Assembly: GCA_024239055.1 (NCBI GenBank)
Contig: JANBVJ010000001.1
Span: 310,001 to 374,000, forward strand
DNA: 64,000 nt
Direction: 5' to 3'
From: Patescibacteria group bacterium
GTDB taxonomy: Bacteria > Patescibacteria > Paceibacteria > Paceibacterales > UBA10102
Shown: positions 7,094 through 15,373 of the stretch, piece by piece
How positions within the stretch are numbered: position 1 is the first letter of the stretch
Layout: every line of letters begins with the position of its first letter
Notes under the pieces: model-generated
What the model saw: the letters and a program-made list of their open reading frames with translations, nothing else
What the model was told of the DNA's origin: nothing
Databases searched by the model: none
Made by a program: the position numbers and the translations under genes

Positions 7094-7457
7094 CCCAAGT
7101 AGGTTATAGGCCGAATTCTGTCCTCCCCTAATGGGGATGGGTGATCATCTATCTTGGCCTGAAGTTGCCTTCAAGCTCATGCGAGCCACTTTTCACGAGA
7201 TATGCAACATGAAAGCTGTATTCTCGGTTTGCTCTTGCACTTGGGTAAGGATTTAGCCGTTTCACCCTAAATGTTACCATTTAGATTTATCCAGTAAACT
7301 GGATACTGAAATCTTTTCAAATTTCAGCGTCACTGTTCGCACCTCGTGGATTACTCCAGACGGGTATTACCCGCTACCTGTTAGACTCCTTTTGGAGAAT
7401 AAGTGTTCGGACCTTCCTCTCTTCAATAAAGAAGAGCAATCACCTGCCTACTTGGGC
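7094..7457 (-). ncRNA. rnpB: RNase P RNA (catalytic RNA of tRNA 5' processing)
   Basis: The minus strand carries the conserved block GAGGAAGGTCCGAACAC near the 5' end and ACAGAATTCGGCCTATAA near the 3' end, which pair to form P4. A perfect 10-bp P1 closes the molecule (CCCAAGTAGG at 7456-7447 with CCTACTTGGG at 7103-7094). The motif AGGGTGAAACGGCTAA lies in the middle. Length is about 363 nt, normal for a bacterial type A RNA. A T run follows the 3' end. One P4 pair is changed relative to the usual sequence and is compensated (see findings). Confidence 0.93.
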
Positions 7458-7463
7458 AATTAC

Positions 7464-7492
7464 ATAATACCCCAAAATAATATCTCTGTCAA
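7464..7492 (-). promoter_or_regulatory. Sigma-70 promoter of the RNase P RNA gene
   Basis: TTGACA (7492-7487), 17 nt and TATTAT (7469-7464) place the start at about 7457, one base before the P1 helix. Confidence 0.85.
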
Positions 7493-7496
7493 GCAG

Positions 7497-7523
7497 AAAG
7501 AGGCATCCATTATTGAATGCCCC
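7497..7523 (-). terminator. Probable terminator of the 77-residue gene
   Basis: Directly after the TGA stop, GGGGCAT (7523-7517) pairs with ATGCCTC (7506-7500), one G-U pair, followed by TTTCT. The U tract is short. The rnpB promoter begins right behind it. Confidence 0.4.
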
Positions 7524-7524
7524 T

Positions 7525-7758
7525 TCAGGTCTTTAAACCTTCCACCATTTCCTCCAATTCCCAAAAATGGAACACTTGTCCATTCTCTCTAACTAGTATC
7601 TGCAGATTTTTACAGTCCAAAGAGATGCGATTATGTTCAGATCGAACACTTCTAACTACTGCTGTAATTCGTTCTTTTGGAAGTCCCCAGTCTTGATATG
7701 ACGCCTCTTTATTCAGAAAATCACAAGAAGAGCAGGACCAATGAATTATCCGAATCAT
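7525..7758 (-). CDS. Small orphan protein of 77 residues
   Basis: I do not recognise a family. The protein is small and soluble, with three cysteines near the N-terminus (WSCSSCDF and DCKN), of which CSSC could help bind a metal. The rest alternates strand-like and helical stretches and ends with an acidic helix (FWELEEMVEGLKT). It is very likely real: AAGGAGG lies 8 nt before the ATG, a promoter lies at 7795-7822 and a hairpin follows the stop. No neighbour suggests a role. Confidence 0.6.
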   Translation of the reverse strand: MIRIIHWSCSSCDFLNKEASYQDWGLPKERITAVVRSVRSEHNRISLDCKNLQILVRENGQVFHFWELEEMVEGLKT

Positions 7759-7794
7759 TACACCCTCCTTCCTTGGGTCAGAATACTATTATCC

Positions 7795-7822
7795 CTTATA
7801 CAAGGTTTATACTAAAAGTCAA
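7795..7822 (-). promoter_or_regulatory. Promoter of the 77-residue gene, overlapping the rnhA stop codon
   Basis: TTGACT (7822-7817), 16 nt and TATAAG (7800-7795). The TGA inside the -35 box is the stop codon of rnhA. Confidence 0.6.
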
Positions 7823-8271
7823 GTGAAAAGAGAGCCATTCCTGTTTTCTGCATCCAAGGCCTGATTAACAAAGAAATCTGCCTCTTTATTCTCTGCACGA
7901 GATACTGCCTGAAATGTAACCTCACGAAAATCAACCTTCAGGTTCCATAACTCCAAGAATAACTGCTGCATCCTTGAGTCTGTAATTTTATACTTACCAT
8001 TAAGTTGTTTTACCATAAGTTCAGAATCCCCAATCATTGCCACGCTTGCAGTCTTTGCCTTTTTCTTTCCAATCATGGACCTTAACTTCTTTAACCCTGA
8101 GATCGGAGCCTTGTACTCAGCCTCGTTATTTGTTCCCTCTCCCAAATATTCCCCGTAGCCCTCAATAGTTTCACCGCTAGAATTCTTAATGACAACTCCA
8201 AGAGCTGAGGGACCCGGATTTCCTCTAGAACCCCCATCAGTATATATAATGTAATCAGTTTTGTTTTGCAT
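7819..8271 (-). CDS. rnhA: Ribonuclease HI
   Basis: RNase HI cuts the RNA strand of RNA-DNA hybrids, removing primers and R-loops. The 150-residue protein has the four expected acidic residues: D12 in YTDGGSRGNPG, E50 in TNNEAEY, D82 in GDSELMVKQLNG and D132 in ENKEADFFVNQ. The motifs are closer to the short archaeal/CPR-type RNase HI-like proteins (SRAENKEAD) than to E. coli RnhA; the basic handle region is short. The start overlaps the 3' end of the DHH phosphoesterase gene by 17 nt, which suggests coupled translation. Confidence 0.88.
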   Translation of the reverse strand: MQNKTDYIIYTDGGSRGNPGPSALGVVIKNSSGETIEGYGEYLGEGTNNEAEYKAPISGLKKLRSMIGKKKAKTASVAMIGDSELMVKQLNGKYKITDSRMQQLFLELWNLKVDFREVTFQAVSRAENKEADFFVNQALDAENRNGSLFT

Positions 8272-9409
8272 AGTCTTCCAAACACTTCTTAAACTTCTCT
8301 ATGTTCTCGTTTTTAATACGAAAGCCAGATGCCGGAGGATGTCCCCCATATGTCTCCAATAAGTTTGCACAGCTCTTCATGGCTTCCACGGTATTAAATC
8401 CCTTTTCAGCTCGGGCTGAACCAAGACTCTCCTTTTCCGCTATTTTATACAAATAAACGGGCTTGTGATACTCCTTTGTCAGAATGGAAGCAGCAGATCC
8501 TAGACGATAAAAGTCATGAGAATCTGTACCCTCAAGAATTACAGAATCTGAAGCCTTACCTTCAACACGCTCTCGCATCAAAAGTACAATATCCCAGACC
8601 TCTTCTTTCTTCTCTCGCATTTGCTCAAGCAGTAGGTTAATGATCTCTTCTGCTTTTTCTTTAGTGGGAGCCGTAAGCACACGAAAGGCGCCTGGTAATC
8701 CATTCGTAACTTCCCTTGCATTAAGAACTGTAATAATCTCCTCCACCCTTGCCTCTCTACCGTCAATCCTGGCAAACTCTGACATCTCAAAGAAAGCCTG
8801 CAAACCCGGACGCCAGGATTCTCCAATAGCATCCATACCCTCTTGTATAATTGTAATGTTGTCCTCTTCCCGCGGCATCATATCAGAAATTGTACCCAAG
8901 AGAGCCAGCTCCACTATACTGTTTTTTAAGGAATCTGAAATATCCTTACCCAATATTTCATGGGCTAACTTATAAGACAACCCTACAGCAGCAAACTCTT
9001 TAAAAGGATAGTTATCACCCGGCTGCTTTGGATCTACAATAATGTCGGCTTCGGGCAGAACATCAGGTACGATATGATGATCCACAATAATAACGTCAAA
9101 TCCCATCTCTTTTGCTATCTGTATCTCCTCAACATTCCCAATACCAAGGTCAAATGCAATAAGGAGAGCCGGAGGCAGACCCTTAAAAGTTTCGAGAGCC
9201 AGCTTTGTAATTCCATACCCCTCCTTCTCCCTGTCTGGAAAATAAAAGGTCTCAATACTCCCTCCAATACTCCTTATGGCTTGTTCTGCCACTAAAACAG
9301 ATGAAACACCATCCAAGTCTGAATCTCCATACAAGATAATGCGTTCCTTATCTGCAACTGCTTTTTTAATACGTTCTGCCGCTTTCGTAAGATTCTTTAT
9401 TTTCTGCAT
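8255..9409 (-). CDS. RecJ-like DHH/DHHA1 phosphoesterase
   Basis: A 384-residue protein of the DHH superfamily. The N-terminal DHH domain shows GDSDLDG (28-34), FDLG (86-89) and VDHH (109-112), the residues that bind Mn. The C-terminal DHHA1 domain ends with GGHPPASGF (about 355-363), matching the GGHxxAAG nucleic-acid or nucleotide binding motif. It is much shorter than E. coli RecJ (577) and lacks the extra OB domain, so it could be a 5'-3' single-strand exonuclease or a nano-RNase/cyclic dinucleotide phosphodiesterase. The overlap with rnhA favours a nucleic-acid role. pgk starts upstream with a 1-nt gap. Confidence 0.82.
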   Translation of the reverse strand: MQKIKNLTKAAERIKKAVADKERIILYGDSDLDGVSSVLVAEQAIRSIGGSIETFYFPDREKEGYGITKLALETFKGLPPALLIAFDLGIGNVEEIQIAKEMGFDVIIVDHHIVPDVLPEADIIVDPKQPGDNYPFKEFAAVGLSYKLAHEILGKDISDSLKNSIVELALLGTISDMMPREEDNITIIQEGMDAIGESWRPGLQAFFEMSEFARIDGREARVEEIITVLNAREVTNGLPGAFRVLTAPTKEKAEEIINLLLEQMREKKEEVWDIVLLMRERVEGKASDSVILEGTDSHDFYRLGSAASILTKEYHKPVYLYKIAEKESLGSARAEKGFNTVEAMKSCANLLETYGGHPPASGFRIKNENIEKFKKCLEDYAKQN

Positions 9410-9410
9410 A

Positions 9411-10451
9411 TTACTTCTTTAAGACTTCTAATCCAGATAATACCCCACCAGTCATATAGGCCATTAGAGCTCCACCTCCAGTTGAGGTATGGGAAAACTT
9501 ATCGCGGAATCCATAAGCACCCAGGAACGCATCTAAATGCCCTCCTCCAACTACTGAATAAGCACCAGATGCAATTACGGCTTCAGCTATCTTTCGCGAA
9601 CCTTCTTGGTATTTTTCCTGCTCTACTTTACCCAAGGGACCCGACCAAAATACGGTCTCTGCCTTCTCAATATAAGAAGAAAAGAGCTTTATAGTTTTTG
9701 GACCAATATCCAATCCTTCATCCACTGCGTCTTGCGCAGTAACAACCTTTTCAGGATTGGAAAGCACAATATTATCTTTCTTTATGCTTTCCGCCACTAA
9801 GTTTGCCACCAAAACAGTATCTGCTACTTTAGATATCTTGTCTACTAAAGCTGCCTTTGTCGCAACCTTAGAACCTCCAACTATAACCACCAAAGGATGA
9901 GATGGATTATCCAAGAGCTTCTTTAATACCTCAATCTCTTTTTCAAACTGAATCCCAATAGCAGATGGTAAGAGAGTTGGCAGGGTTACAACAGAAGCAT
10001 GAGACCTATGGCTCACGTCAAAGGCGTCATTTACATATATTTCGCCAAGGCGCGAAAGAGAAGCGGCAAATCTAGGATCATTCTCTTTTTCTTCCTTATA
10101 AAATCTAAGATTTTCTAATACCAAAACCTCACCAGGATTTAAATCCTGAACTTTTGCCTCCGTATCTTCTCCAATACAATCCCCAAAAAATTGAACCTCA
10201 CTGCCTAAAAGTTCGCCTAACCTTACAGCCACTGGACGCAGACTCAGTTTCTCATCTTTTCCTTTTGGTCTTCCTAGATGCCCAATTATTACAACTTTTG
10301 CTTTTGCCTTTGTTAAATTCTGTATTGTGGCAAGTAAAGAACGCAGGCGAAAATCATCTAAAATCTCGCCACCTTTACCAAGCGGCACATTCAAGCTACC
10401 GCGAAGCAGCACAGCCTTGCCTTCAACCTCTAGATCTGATAACTTTTTCAT
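9411..10451 (-). CDS. pgk: Phosphoglycerate kinase, short and divergent
   Basis: PGK transfers phosphate from 1,3-bisphosphoglycerate to ADP in glycolysis. The fold is clear from HLGRPKGK, VLENLRFYKEEKENDP, NDAFDVSHRSHAS, DIGPKT and FSHTSTGGGA. At 346 residues it is 45-60 residues shorter than usual. Key positions differ. RVDFNVP is RGSLNVP, so the Asp that holds 3-phosphoglycerate is S19. The nucleotide loop GGGMxxTF after GGSKVATK is missing. GGGD(S/T) near the C-terminus is GGGHLDAF. It may be a weak, altered or inactive kinase, or a CPR-specific form. It overlaps the ATPase gene by 4 nt. Confidence 0.85.
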   Translation of the reverse strand: MKKLSDLEVEGKAVLLRGSLNVPLGKGGEILDDFRLRSLLATIQNLTKAKAKVVIIGHLGRPKGKDEKLSLRPVAVRLGELLGSEVQFFGDCIGEDTEAKVQDLNPGEVLVLENLRFYKEEKENDPRFAASLSRLGEIYVNDAFDVSHRSHASVVTLPTLLPSAIGIQFEKEIEVLKKLLDNPSHPLVVIVGGSKVATKAALVDKISKVADTVLVANLVAESIKKDNIVLSNPEKVVTAQDAVDEGLDIGPKTIKLFSSYIEKAETVFWSGPLGKVEQEKYQEGSRKIAEAVIASGAYSVVGGGHLDAFLGAYGFRDKFSHTSTGGGALMAYMTGGVLSGLEVLKK

Positions 10452-12151
10452 AGATACACAGTCTCTCCAGGACCCAGAGAACCACGCCTTACATCCTCTC
10501 CCTCTTTTGGAGTATTCTTTTTCTCCAAAGACTCTCTGAGTACTTCTCTAAGCTCTGACTTGTTCACTTCTTTTTTTTGAGGCCGCAGGTTCTCTCTAGA
10601 TTTCCTACTATTTGGATGAAAGAATGTTGGCTTTCCATCCATGGCATCAGACAAAGAGACAGATTCTGATTTCTTTGACTCTTTTTCCTTATTATTCTGT
10701 TCTTTTGCCGCCTGCTGCTTTTTACGGCAAGACTTGCAGTAAACTGGACGCTTGCCATCAGGTTCAAAGACCACCTTTGTGTCCTTGCCGCAAGTCGCGC
10801 ATTTGGCATCATACAGCTGTTGCTGAGGTTTAAAAGAAGGATTAGAAGCCACAGCGGAAGCTGCATCTGACCTTACATCCATGGCTTCTGACCATGAAGC
10901 AATTTTCTTTTCTACCACAGCTAACGGAGTACTGTACTTTTCCCTTGAATAAGCAATAATGGCGTCCTTATTTGACTCTGCGGTTTGAGGAAAAGGAGCT
11001 AATCCCTCAGCTGAAAATGGACGTCCGGACAAGCCATCTATCATAAGTTTCACATACATATTGTACTTGCCTAAGTTGACAAAGTCTTGAGCATAAAACT
11101 CAGGAGAAAACTCCTTTTCCAAAAACTCAGCGTCTTCTGCTCCAACCCGGAAAGAAAGAAGGGTACCAACGTTACCAAACACCGCCTCCTTTACCCCGTC
11201 TTCCAACTGCTCTACATACTGATGGCTCAAGGTTAGGGCTAAGCGATACTTTCTGGCTTCTGAAAGAATGTTAATAAATGACTCTGTGGCAAAGTTCTGG
11301 AACTCGTCAATATACAAAAAGAAATCTTTTCTCTTCTCTTCTGGCATATGGACCCGGGACATGGCCGCCAACTGCAACTTTGTAGTAATTAAAGCCCCCA
11401 GGAGACGTGAGTTATCTTCTCCTACGCGTCCTTTTGAGATATTGACAATCAAGATCTTCTGCCCATCCATAATCTCGCGCATATCAATGGAAGACTCGGA
11501 TTGCCCCACAATATTTCTTATTAAGGGATTGGAAATAAACTGACCCACCTTGTTTTGAATGGCAGCTGTAGCCTCAACCTCAAAGCGCTGGGTGTACCTG
11601 GCAAACTCTTGAGTCCAGAAAGCCTTTATCATGGGATCCTGCACCTTTGAAACAACCTCTTCTCTATATGAGGGATCAGATAACATACGGTTCACTCCCA
11701 ACAGGGTAGAACCTGGATACTCAAGCAGAGCCAAAATAGTGTTGTTTAAAATATACTCCATACGGGCTGACCATACATCAGGCCATATCTTCTTAAACAC
11801 AGACATCAACCCTGAAGCAACCAGATGCCGATGTTCTGGATCCACCTCCTCCATAACATTAAATGCGATGGGATACTCCATGTCAGCGGGATTAATATAG
11901 ACAACATCCTTTATGCGATCCGCCGGTACAAAGTTTAATAGATTGTCTGAAGCCTCACCGTGAGGATCAATAAAGCCCATGCCCTCTCCTGACTGAATAT
12001 CTTGTATGGCCATGTTTTCTAAAAGCACAGTCTTTCCCATACCTGTCTTTCCTACAGTGTAAAAATGACGACGACGGTCGTCTCTCTTAATACCGAATTT
12101 CCTTCGGGTGTTGCGAAAGGTTGTCTCTCCAAAAAATGTAATATCACTCAT
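10448..12151 (-). CDS. VirD4/TraG-like ATPase with C-terminal zinc ribbon
   Basis: A 567-residue AAA-type ATPase related to type IV coupling proteins that bind DNA or protein substrates and feed a secretion channel. It has Walker A VGKTGMGKT (33-41), Walker B FFLYIDEFQNF (about 270), the SEARKYRLALTLSHQY sensor region and a TraD/TraG-like C-terminal part. Unlike VirD4 it has no N-terminal membrane helices; the adjacent gene may supply them. Residues about 453-478 form a zinc ribbon (CATCGKDTK, then VYCKSCRKK), followed by a charged linker. No other VirB genes are present. It may act in DNA uptake, transfer or pilus-linked export; the substrate is unknown. Confidence 0.8.
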   Translation of the reverse strand: MSDITFFGETTFRNTRRKFGIKRDDRRRHFYTVGKTGMGKTVLLENMAIQDIQSGEGMGFIDPHGEASDNLLNFVPADRIKDVVYINPADMEYPIAFNVMEEVDPEHRHLVASGLMSVFKKIWPDVWSARMEYILNNTILALLEYPGSTLLGVNRMLSDPSYREEVVSKVQDPMIKAFWTQEFARYTQRFEVEATAAIQNKVGQFISNPLIRNIVGQSESSIDMREIMDGQKILIVNISKGRVGEDNSRLLGALITTKLQLAAMSRVHMPEEKRKDFFLYIDEFQNFATESFINILSEARKYRLALTLSHQYVEQLEDGVKEAVFGNVGTLLSFRVGAEDAEFLEKEFSPEFYAQDFVNLGKYNMYVKLMIDGLSGRPFSAEGLAPFPQTAESNKDAIIAYSREKYSTPLAVVEKKIASWSEAMDVRSDAASAVASNPSFKPQQQLYDAKCATCGKDTKVVFEPDGKRPVYCKSCRKKQQAAKEQNNKEKESKKSESVSLSDAMDGKPTFFHPNSRKSRENLRPQKKEVNKSELREVLRESLEKKNTPKEGEDVRRGSLGPGETVYL

Positions 12152-12152
12152 A

Positions 12153-13448
12153 TCACTCTTCTACTGTTGGCAGTCCCGGAGGCGCCTCTCCTTTCTTTGA
12201 TTCCAATCGCGGAAGCGTGGAAAGAGGGGAAACCATCTGGCCTGGAAAGTGAAAGATAGTTGCCATCTCCTCAATATTCAGAATAAACATCCCTCCCGCT
12301 CTAGGAAACAAAGGGTCTAAACGTTTGGTATATAAACGAAAGAGCCTGCGCTTTTTTAAAAAGGCTCGCCGGGAATCCAAAAACCAGAAAAACAGAGTCT
12401 TCACTTTTGTTCCCGTCACAGATAACGGCAGAAAGAAATTCATATTTGCTGTTCCAAACTGTGTAAAGTAAGAAAAGAATAGAGCCTTGTTGGCAGAAAA
12501 GAATACCTCCCGCTTTGCAAGATGAATAACCCTGAGATTCACCTCGAATGCATATTTTCCAATCTTATTCTCAATGGCACCCACAATATCCCGTTCTCCA
12601 GGAGTTAGTTTCATCTCAGGTGGAATGAGCTCACGAATTTCCTCTTTCTTTTCCATAGGAGCGTTGCCAGTTACGACTGTAGAAGAAACCGCCCCAACAT
12701 CCTGCATAAATGTGCTTTTATTATTTTTATCTGGACGATTTACCAACCTATCCACAACTTCCTGCCCACGTGCGGGATAATTATTATCTTCAGGAGTAAT
12801 AGGCTTTAGAAGCATCTGAAGCCATAGATTCTCTCCTTTTCCCATCCTTGAAAATGCTTCCAAAAGAATACCCATGGGATCCAGACGCTTTTCTTCCTTA
12901 CCCTCTGGGTTCTCCTCAAAAAACGTTGGGTAGGTGCGAATTGGATAAACATCCTCACGGCCAAGCTGAAAGTTAGTTCCCCACATATCCCAGTCCTTAT
13001 TAGGAATGTCTTGGGGTACGAACTTTGTATAATCCTCCACCTCAATTAACTCAATATCGGGAAATTGAGCATAGATGGCAGAATCCATTGGTTTCTTTGC
13101 AATCTCGGGAATACGCAGATAGAAATGTACCTCCCCTTCTGTGGAGACAATCTCGATTGAAAGACTTAAGAGGCGCTGTCCCTCAAGCCATCTTTCTCTT
13201 GGATTAGGAGGGTCATACAACTGCCAAAGCCCTGCAAAAACGCTTTCCATTGCCTTAATAGGTTTCTCAACATCCCGAGAAATCTTTATCTCATAAATCT
13301 TAAAATTGACGCGCTTCCAAAATAACTCTTCTCTCCACCACAGCCACATAAACTTTGCAGGATGAAACAAAACAAATGGTAGGATAAGCCACCACCAGGC
13401 AAGAAATGTCTGCCAGATGAAAATGAGCAAGGGTTGAAATTGTTCCAT
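12153..13448 (-). CDS. Membrane-anchored partner of the VirD4-like ATPase
   Basis: A 431-residue protein with one or two tryptophan-rich membrane helices at residues 7-40 (FLAWWWLILPFVLFHP) and a large cytoplasmic or extracytoplasmic remainder of mixed alpha/beta character. The sequence FYLRIPEIAKKPMDSAIYAQFPDIELIEVEDY looks like a conserved core. I know this type of gene only as a neighbour of CPR TraG/VirD4-like ATPases; no biochemical role is established. It ends 1 nt before the ATPase start, and the ATPase lacks membrane helices of its own, so the two probably form one complex. Confidence 0.65.
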   Translation of the reverse strand: MEQFQPLLIFIWQTFLAWWWLILPFVLFHPAKFMWLWWREELFWKRVNFKIYEIKISRDVEKPIKAMESVFAGLWQLYDPPNPRERWLEGQRLLSLSIEIVSTEGEVHFYLRIPEIAKKPMDSAIYAQFPDIELIEVEDYTKFVPQDIPNKDWDMWGTNFQLGREDVYPIRTYPTFFEENPEGKEEKRLDPMGILLEAFSRMGKGENLWLQMLLKPITPEDNNYPARGQEVVDRLVNRPDKNNKSTFMQDVGAVSSTVVTGNAPMEKKEEIRELIPPEMKLTPGERDIVGAIENKIGKYAFEVNLRVIHLAKREVFFSANKALFFSYFTQFGTANMNFFLPLSVTGTKVKTLFFWFLDSRRAFLKKRRLFRLYTKRLDPLFPRAGGMFILNIEEMATIFHFPGQMVSPLSTLPRLESKKGEAPPGLPTVEE

Positions 13449-13457
13449 TCTTTATTA

Positions 13458-14462
13458 TTATGTGCGAAGTTGGTATCTCCCTATAGCGTTACGAACGAAG
13501 TACTGCTTGTTTTGAAGATTCATAACGATTGTACTCTCCTTGACCTGTCTCTGTTCTAAGGTCTTCTTTATAATATCATCTTTTGTGAGAGCTTTACCAT
13601 TGCTCTTGAGAATAGAGCATAAAACATCTCTCACAGTTCCAGGACTGTATCCCCATTCCTGCAAACCATAGGTTCCCCTGCCAACAAGTACGAACCTATC
13701 GTCTTTGATTAGTTCATTATGCACGGTCTGAGCCAGTGCGGGTCTTACACTTAAAAGCTCCTGTAGCTTGTCAATAAGTTTGGCAACCTCAGTAAAGTGG
13801 AGTGGTGCTTCTGAATTTTTCAGAACCAAATAGGCTTTATCTTTAATGCCTTTAGGATTAATCTCAGGCCACACGCTAAGCCCCCATTTTCCATCAGAGC
13901 CCTCAAGAATATTCTTTGAAACTTCAAGAGAAGAAAGTAAAACATCTTCTTTATGAGAAGTAGCCAATTCAGCAATAGTTGCTGGGCTTCCCTGTTTTTC
14001 AAAACCACGGATAAGTTTATCTAAAAGACTCTCTACATCCTTTTGGATATCAGATTTTAGAGTCCAGAAAGAATGGAGCTGTCCGGTTTCTGACTGTCTT
14101 GTAAATGGCTCTCCCAGATTCAAAAGAAACAAAATATGATTTGCGTCATTCTCCCCAAGAGAACTCACAAGAATATCTTCTCTTTTCAGACCCCCTGCTC
14201 CTTTTAAAGTTTTCTCAAAGTGACGAAAGATGGGGTCTACGTCTTTCCCTTTCTTTCCTTTAAATACTGATTTGATTTGCTTTAATCCCCCTTCCACAAT
14301 CTGTCGGACACGCTCTCTGGTAATACCATAGGCATTCCCAATAGATTCCAAGGTTTGAGGAGAAGAATCTTTCAAGCCAAATCTCCGGACAATAATATCT
14401 TTTGACCGGGTATCTAGATCTACAATCAGTATTTCAGAACACTTTGAATAGTTATGTGTCAT
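13458..14462 (-). CDS. Transcription regulator: sigma-70 region 4 HTH fused to HARE-HTH
   Basis: A 334-residue protein. Residues 15-66 match sigma-70 region 4, with the -35 recognition helix in ITRERVRQIVEGGLKQIKS, but no region 2 is present, so it cannot be a complete sigma factor. Residues about 215-265 form a HARE-HTH/RpoE-delta-like winged helix (LHFTEVAKLIDKL, then RFVLVGRGTYGLQEWGY). A second, weaker copy follows to residue 334 (ALTKDDIIKKTL, IGRYQL). Such proteins may bind promoter DNA and RNA polymerase together. It lies in the run between secF and the ATPase pair with gaps of 9 and 31 nt. Confidence 0.8.
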   Translation of the reverse strand: MTHNYSKCSEILIVDLDTRSKDIIVRRFGLKDSSPQTLESIGNAYGITRERVRQIVEGGLKQIKSVFKGKKGKDVDPIFRHFEKTLKGAGGLKREDILVSSLGENDANHILFLLNLGEPFTRQSETGQLHSFWTLKSDIQKDVESLLDKLIRGFEKQGSPATIAELATSHKEDVLLSSLEVSKNILEGSDGKWGLSVWPEINPKGIKDKAYLVLKNSEAPLHFTEVAKLIDKLQELLSVRPALAQTVHNELIKDDRFVLVGRGTYGLQEWGYSPGTVRDVLCSILKSNGKALTKDDIIKKTLEQRQVKESTIVMNLQNKQYFVRNAIGRYQLRT

Positions 14463-14493
14463 TTATTGAGTATAACCAGAATTACCTATATTG

Positions 14494-15372
14494 TCAACTT
14501 CTTTTCCTAAGGCGAGCCCAGAGGAGTAATAAGGGTGGAGCAACAAACAAAGAAGAGTAGGTACCAGCTATCACACCAATAATCAAAGCTAAAGCAAAGT
14601 ATCTCAAGGTTTCACCCCCAAGAACAAAGATAGAGACTAAAACAAGGAGTGTTGTGAAAGAAGTACTCAGAGAACGCAAAATGGTCTGACGCAAAGATAT
14701 GTTTATGGTATCTTGAAATGACGTTCCTACTTTTCTTTGTAAGTTTTCTCGTATCCTGTCAAATACCACTACTGTGTCGTTAATAGAGTACCCAAGTACA
14801 GTAAGCAAACCAACGACAACGGGAATGGTAAACTGTACTCCAAAATATGCTCCCAGGAAAGCAAACACTCCCATAGGTATTAAAAAGTCATGAAGCAGTG
14901 CCACAACGGCAGCGGCACTATAATGCCAAGAACGCAGAGGTTCTGCCATTCGCCGAAAGGCAATAATGATATACAGCACAATTGCGAACAAGGCCAAGAA
15001 AGCCATCATAAAAACCTTACCTCTTAATTCCATTCCAATAACAGGACCTATGGCCTCAAATCTCATCTCTCCCACTCCCTCCCCAAGAGCAGACAATACC
15101 AGCTGGTGCACGTCTTCTGTGAGAAACGGTGTACGAATCAACATTCCATTTTCCCCTATGGGTTGAACATATGAAGAACCAAGCTCAAAATCAGAAAGTA
15201 TATCTTGAACTTCCCCTACCTCAGGTCTATCGTTTTCATAGGAAACTTCCATAATACTACCACCCGTAAAGTCAATTCCTAAATTCAGGCCAAAGACAGC
15301 CAAAGCCGCAATAGAAACAGCAACAAAGAACAAGGAGATATAAAAGAGAATTTTTCCGTATTGTACAAACAT
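14494..15372 (-). CDS. secF: Protein translocase subunit SecF
   Basis: SecF works with SecD to complete protein export through SecYEG using the proton gradient. At 292 residues it has the family's layout: helix 1 (11-33), an external domain starting at GIDFTGGS (34-41), then five helices from about residue 128. The signature VVGLLTVLGYSINDTVVVFDRIREN (about 188-212) includes the conserved Asp and Arg. It starts 1 nt after secD. Confidence 0.95.
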   Translation of the reverse strand: MFVQYGKILFYISLFFVAVSIAALAVFGLNLGIDFTGGSIMEVSYENDRPEVGEVQDILSDFELGSSYVQPIGENGMLIRTPFLTEDVHQLVLSALGEGVGEMRFEAIGPVIGMELRGKVFMMAFLALFAIVLYIIIAFRRMAEPLRSWHYSAAAVVALLHDFLIPMGVFAFLGAYFGVQFTIPVVVGLLTVLGYSINDTVVVFDRIRENLQRKVGTSFQDTINISLRQTILRSLSTSFTTLLVLVSIFVLGGETLRYFALALIIGVIAGTYSSLFVAPPLLLLWARLRKRS

Positions 15373-15373
15373 A

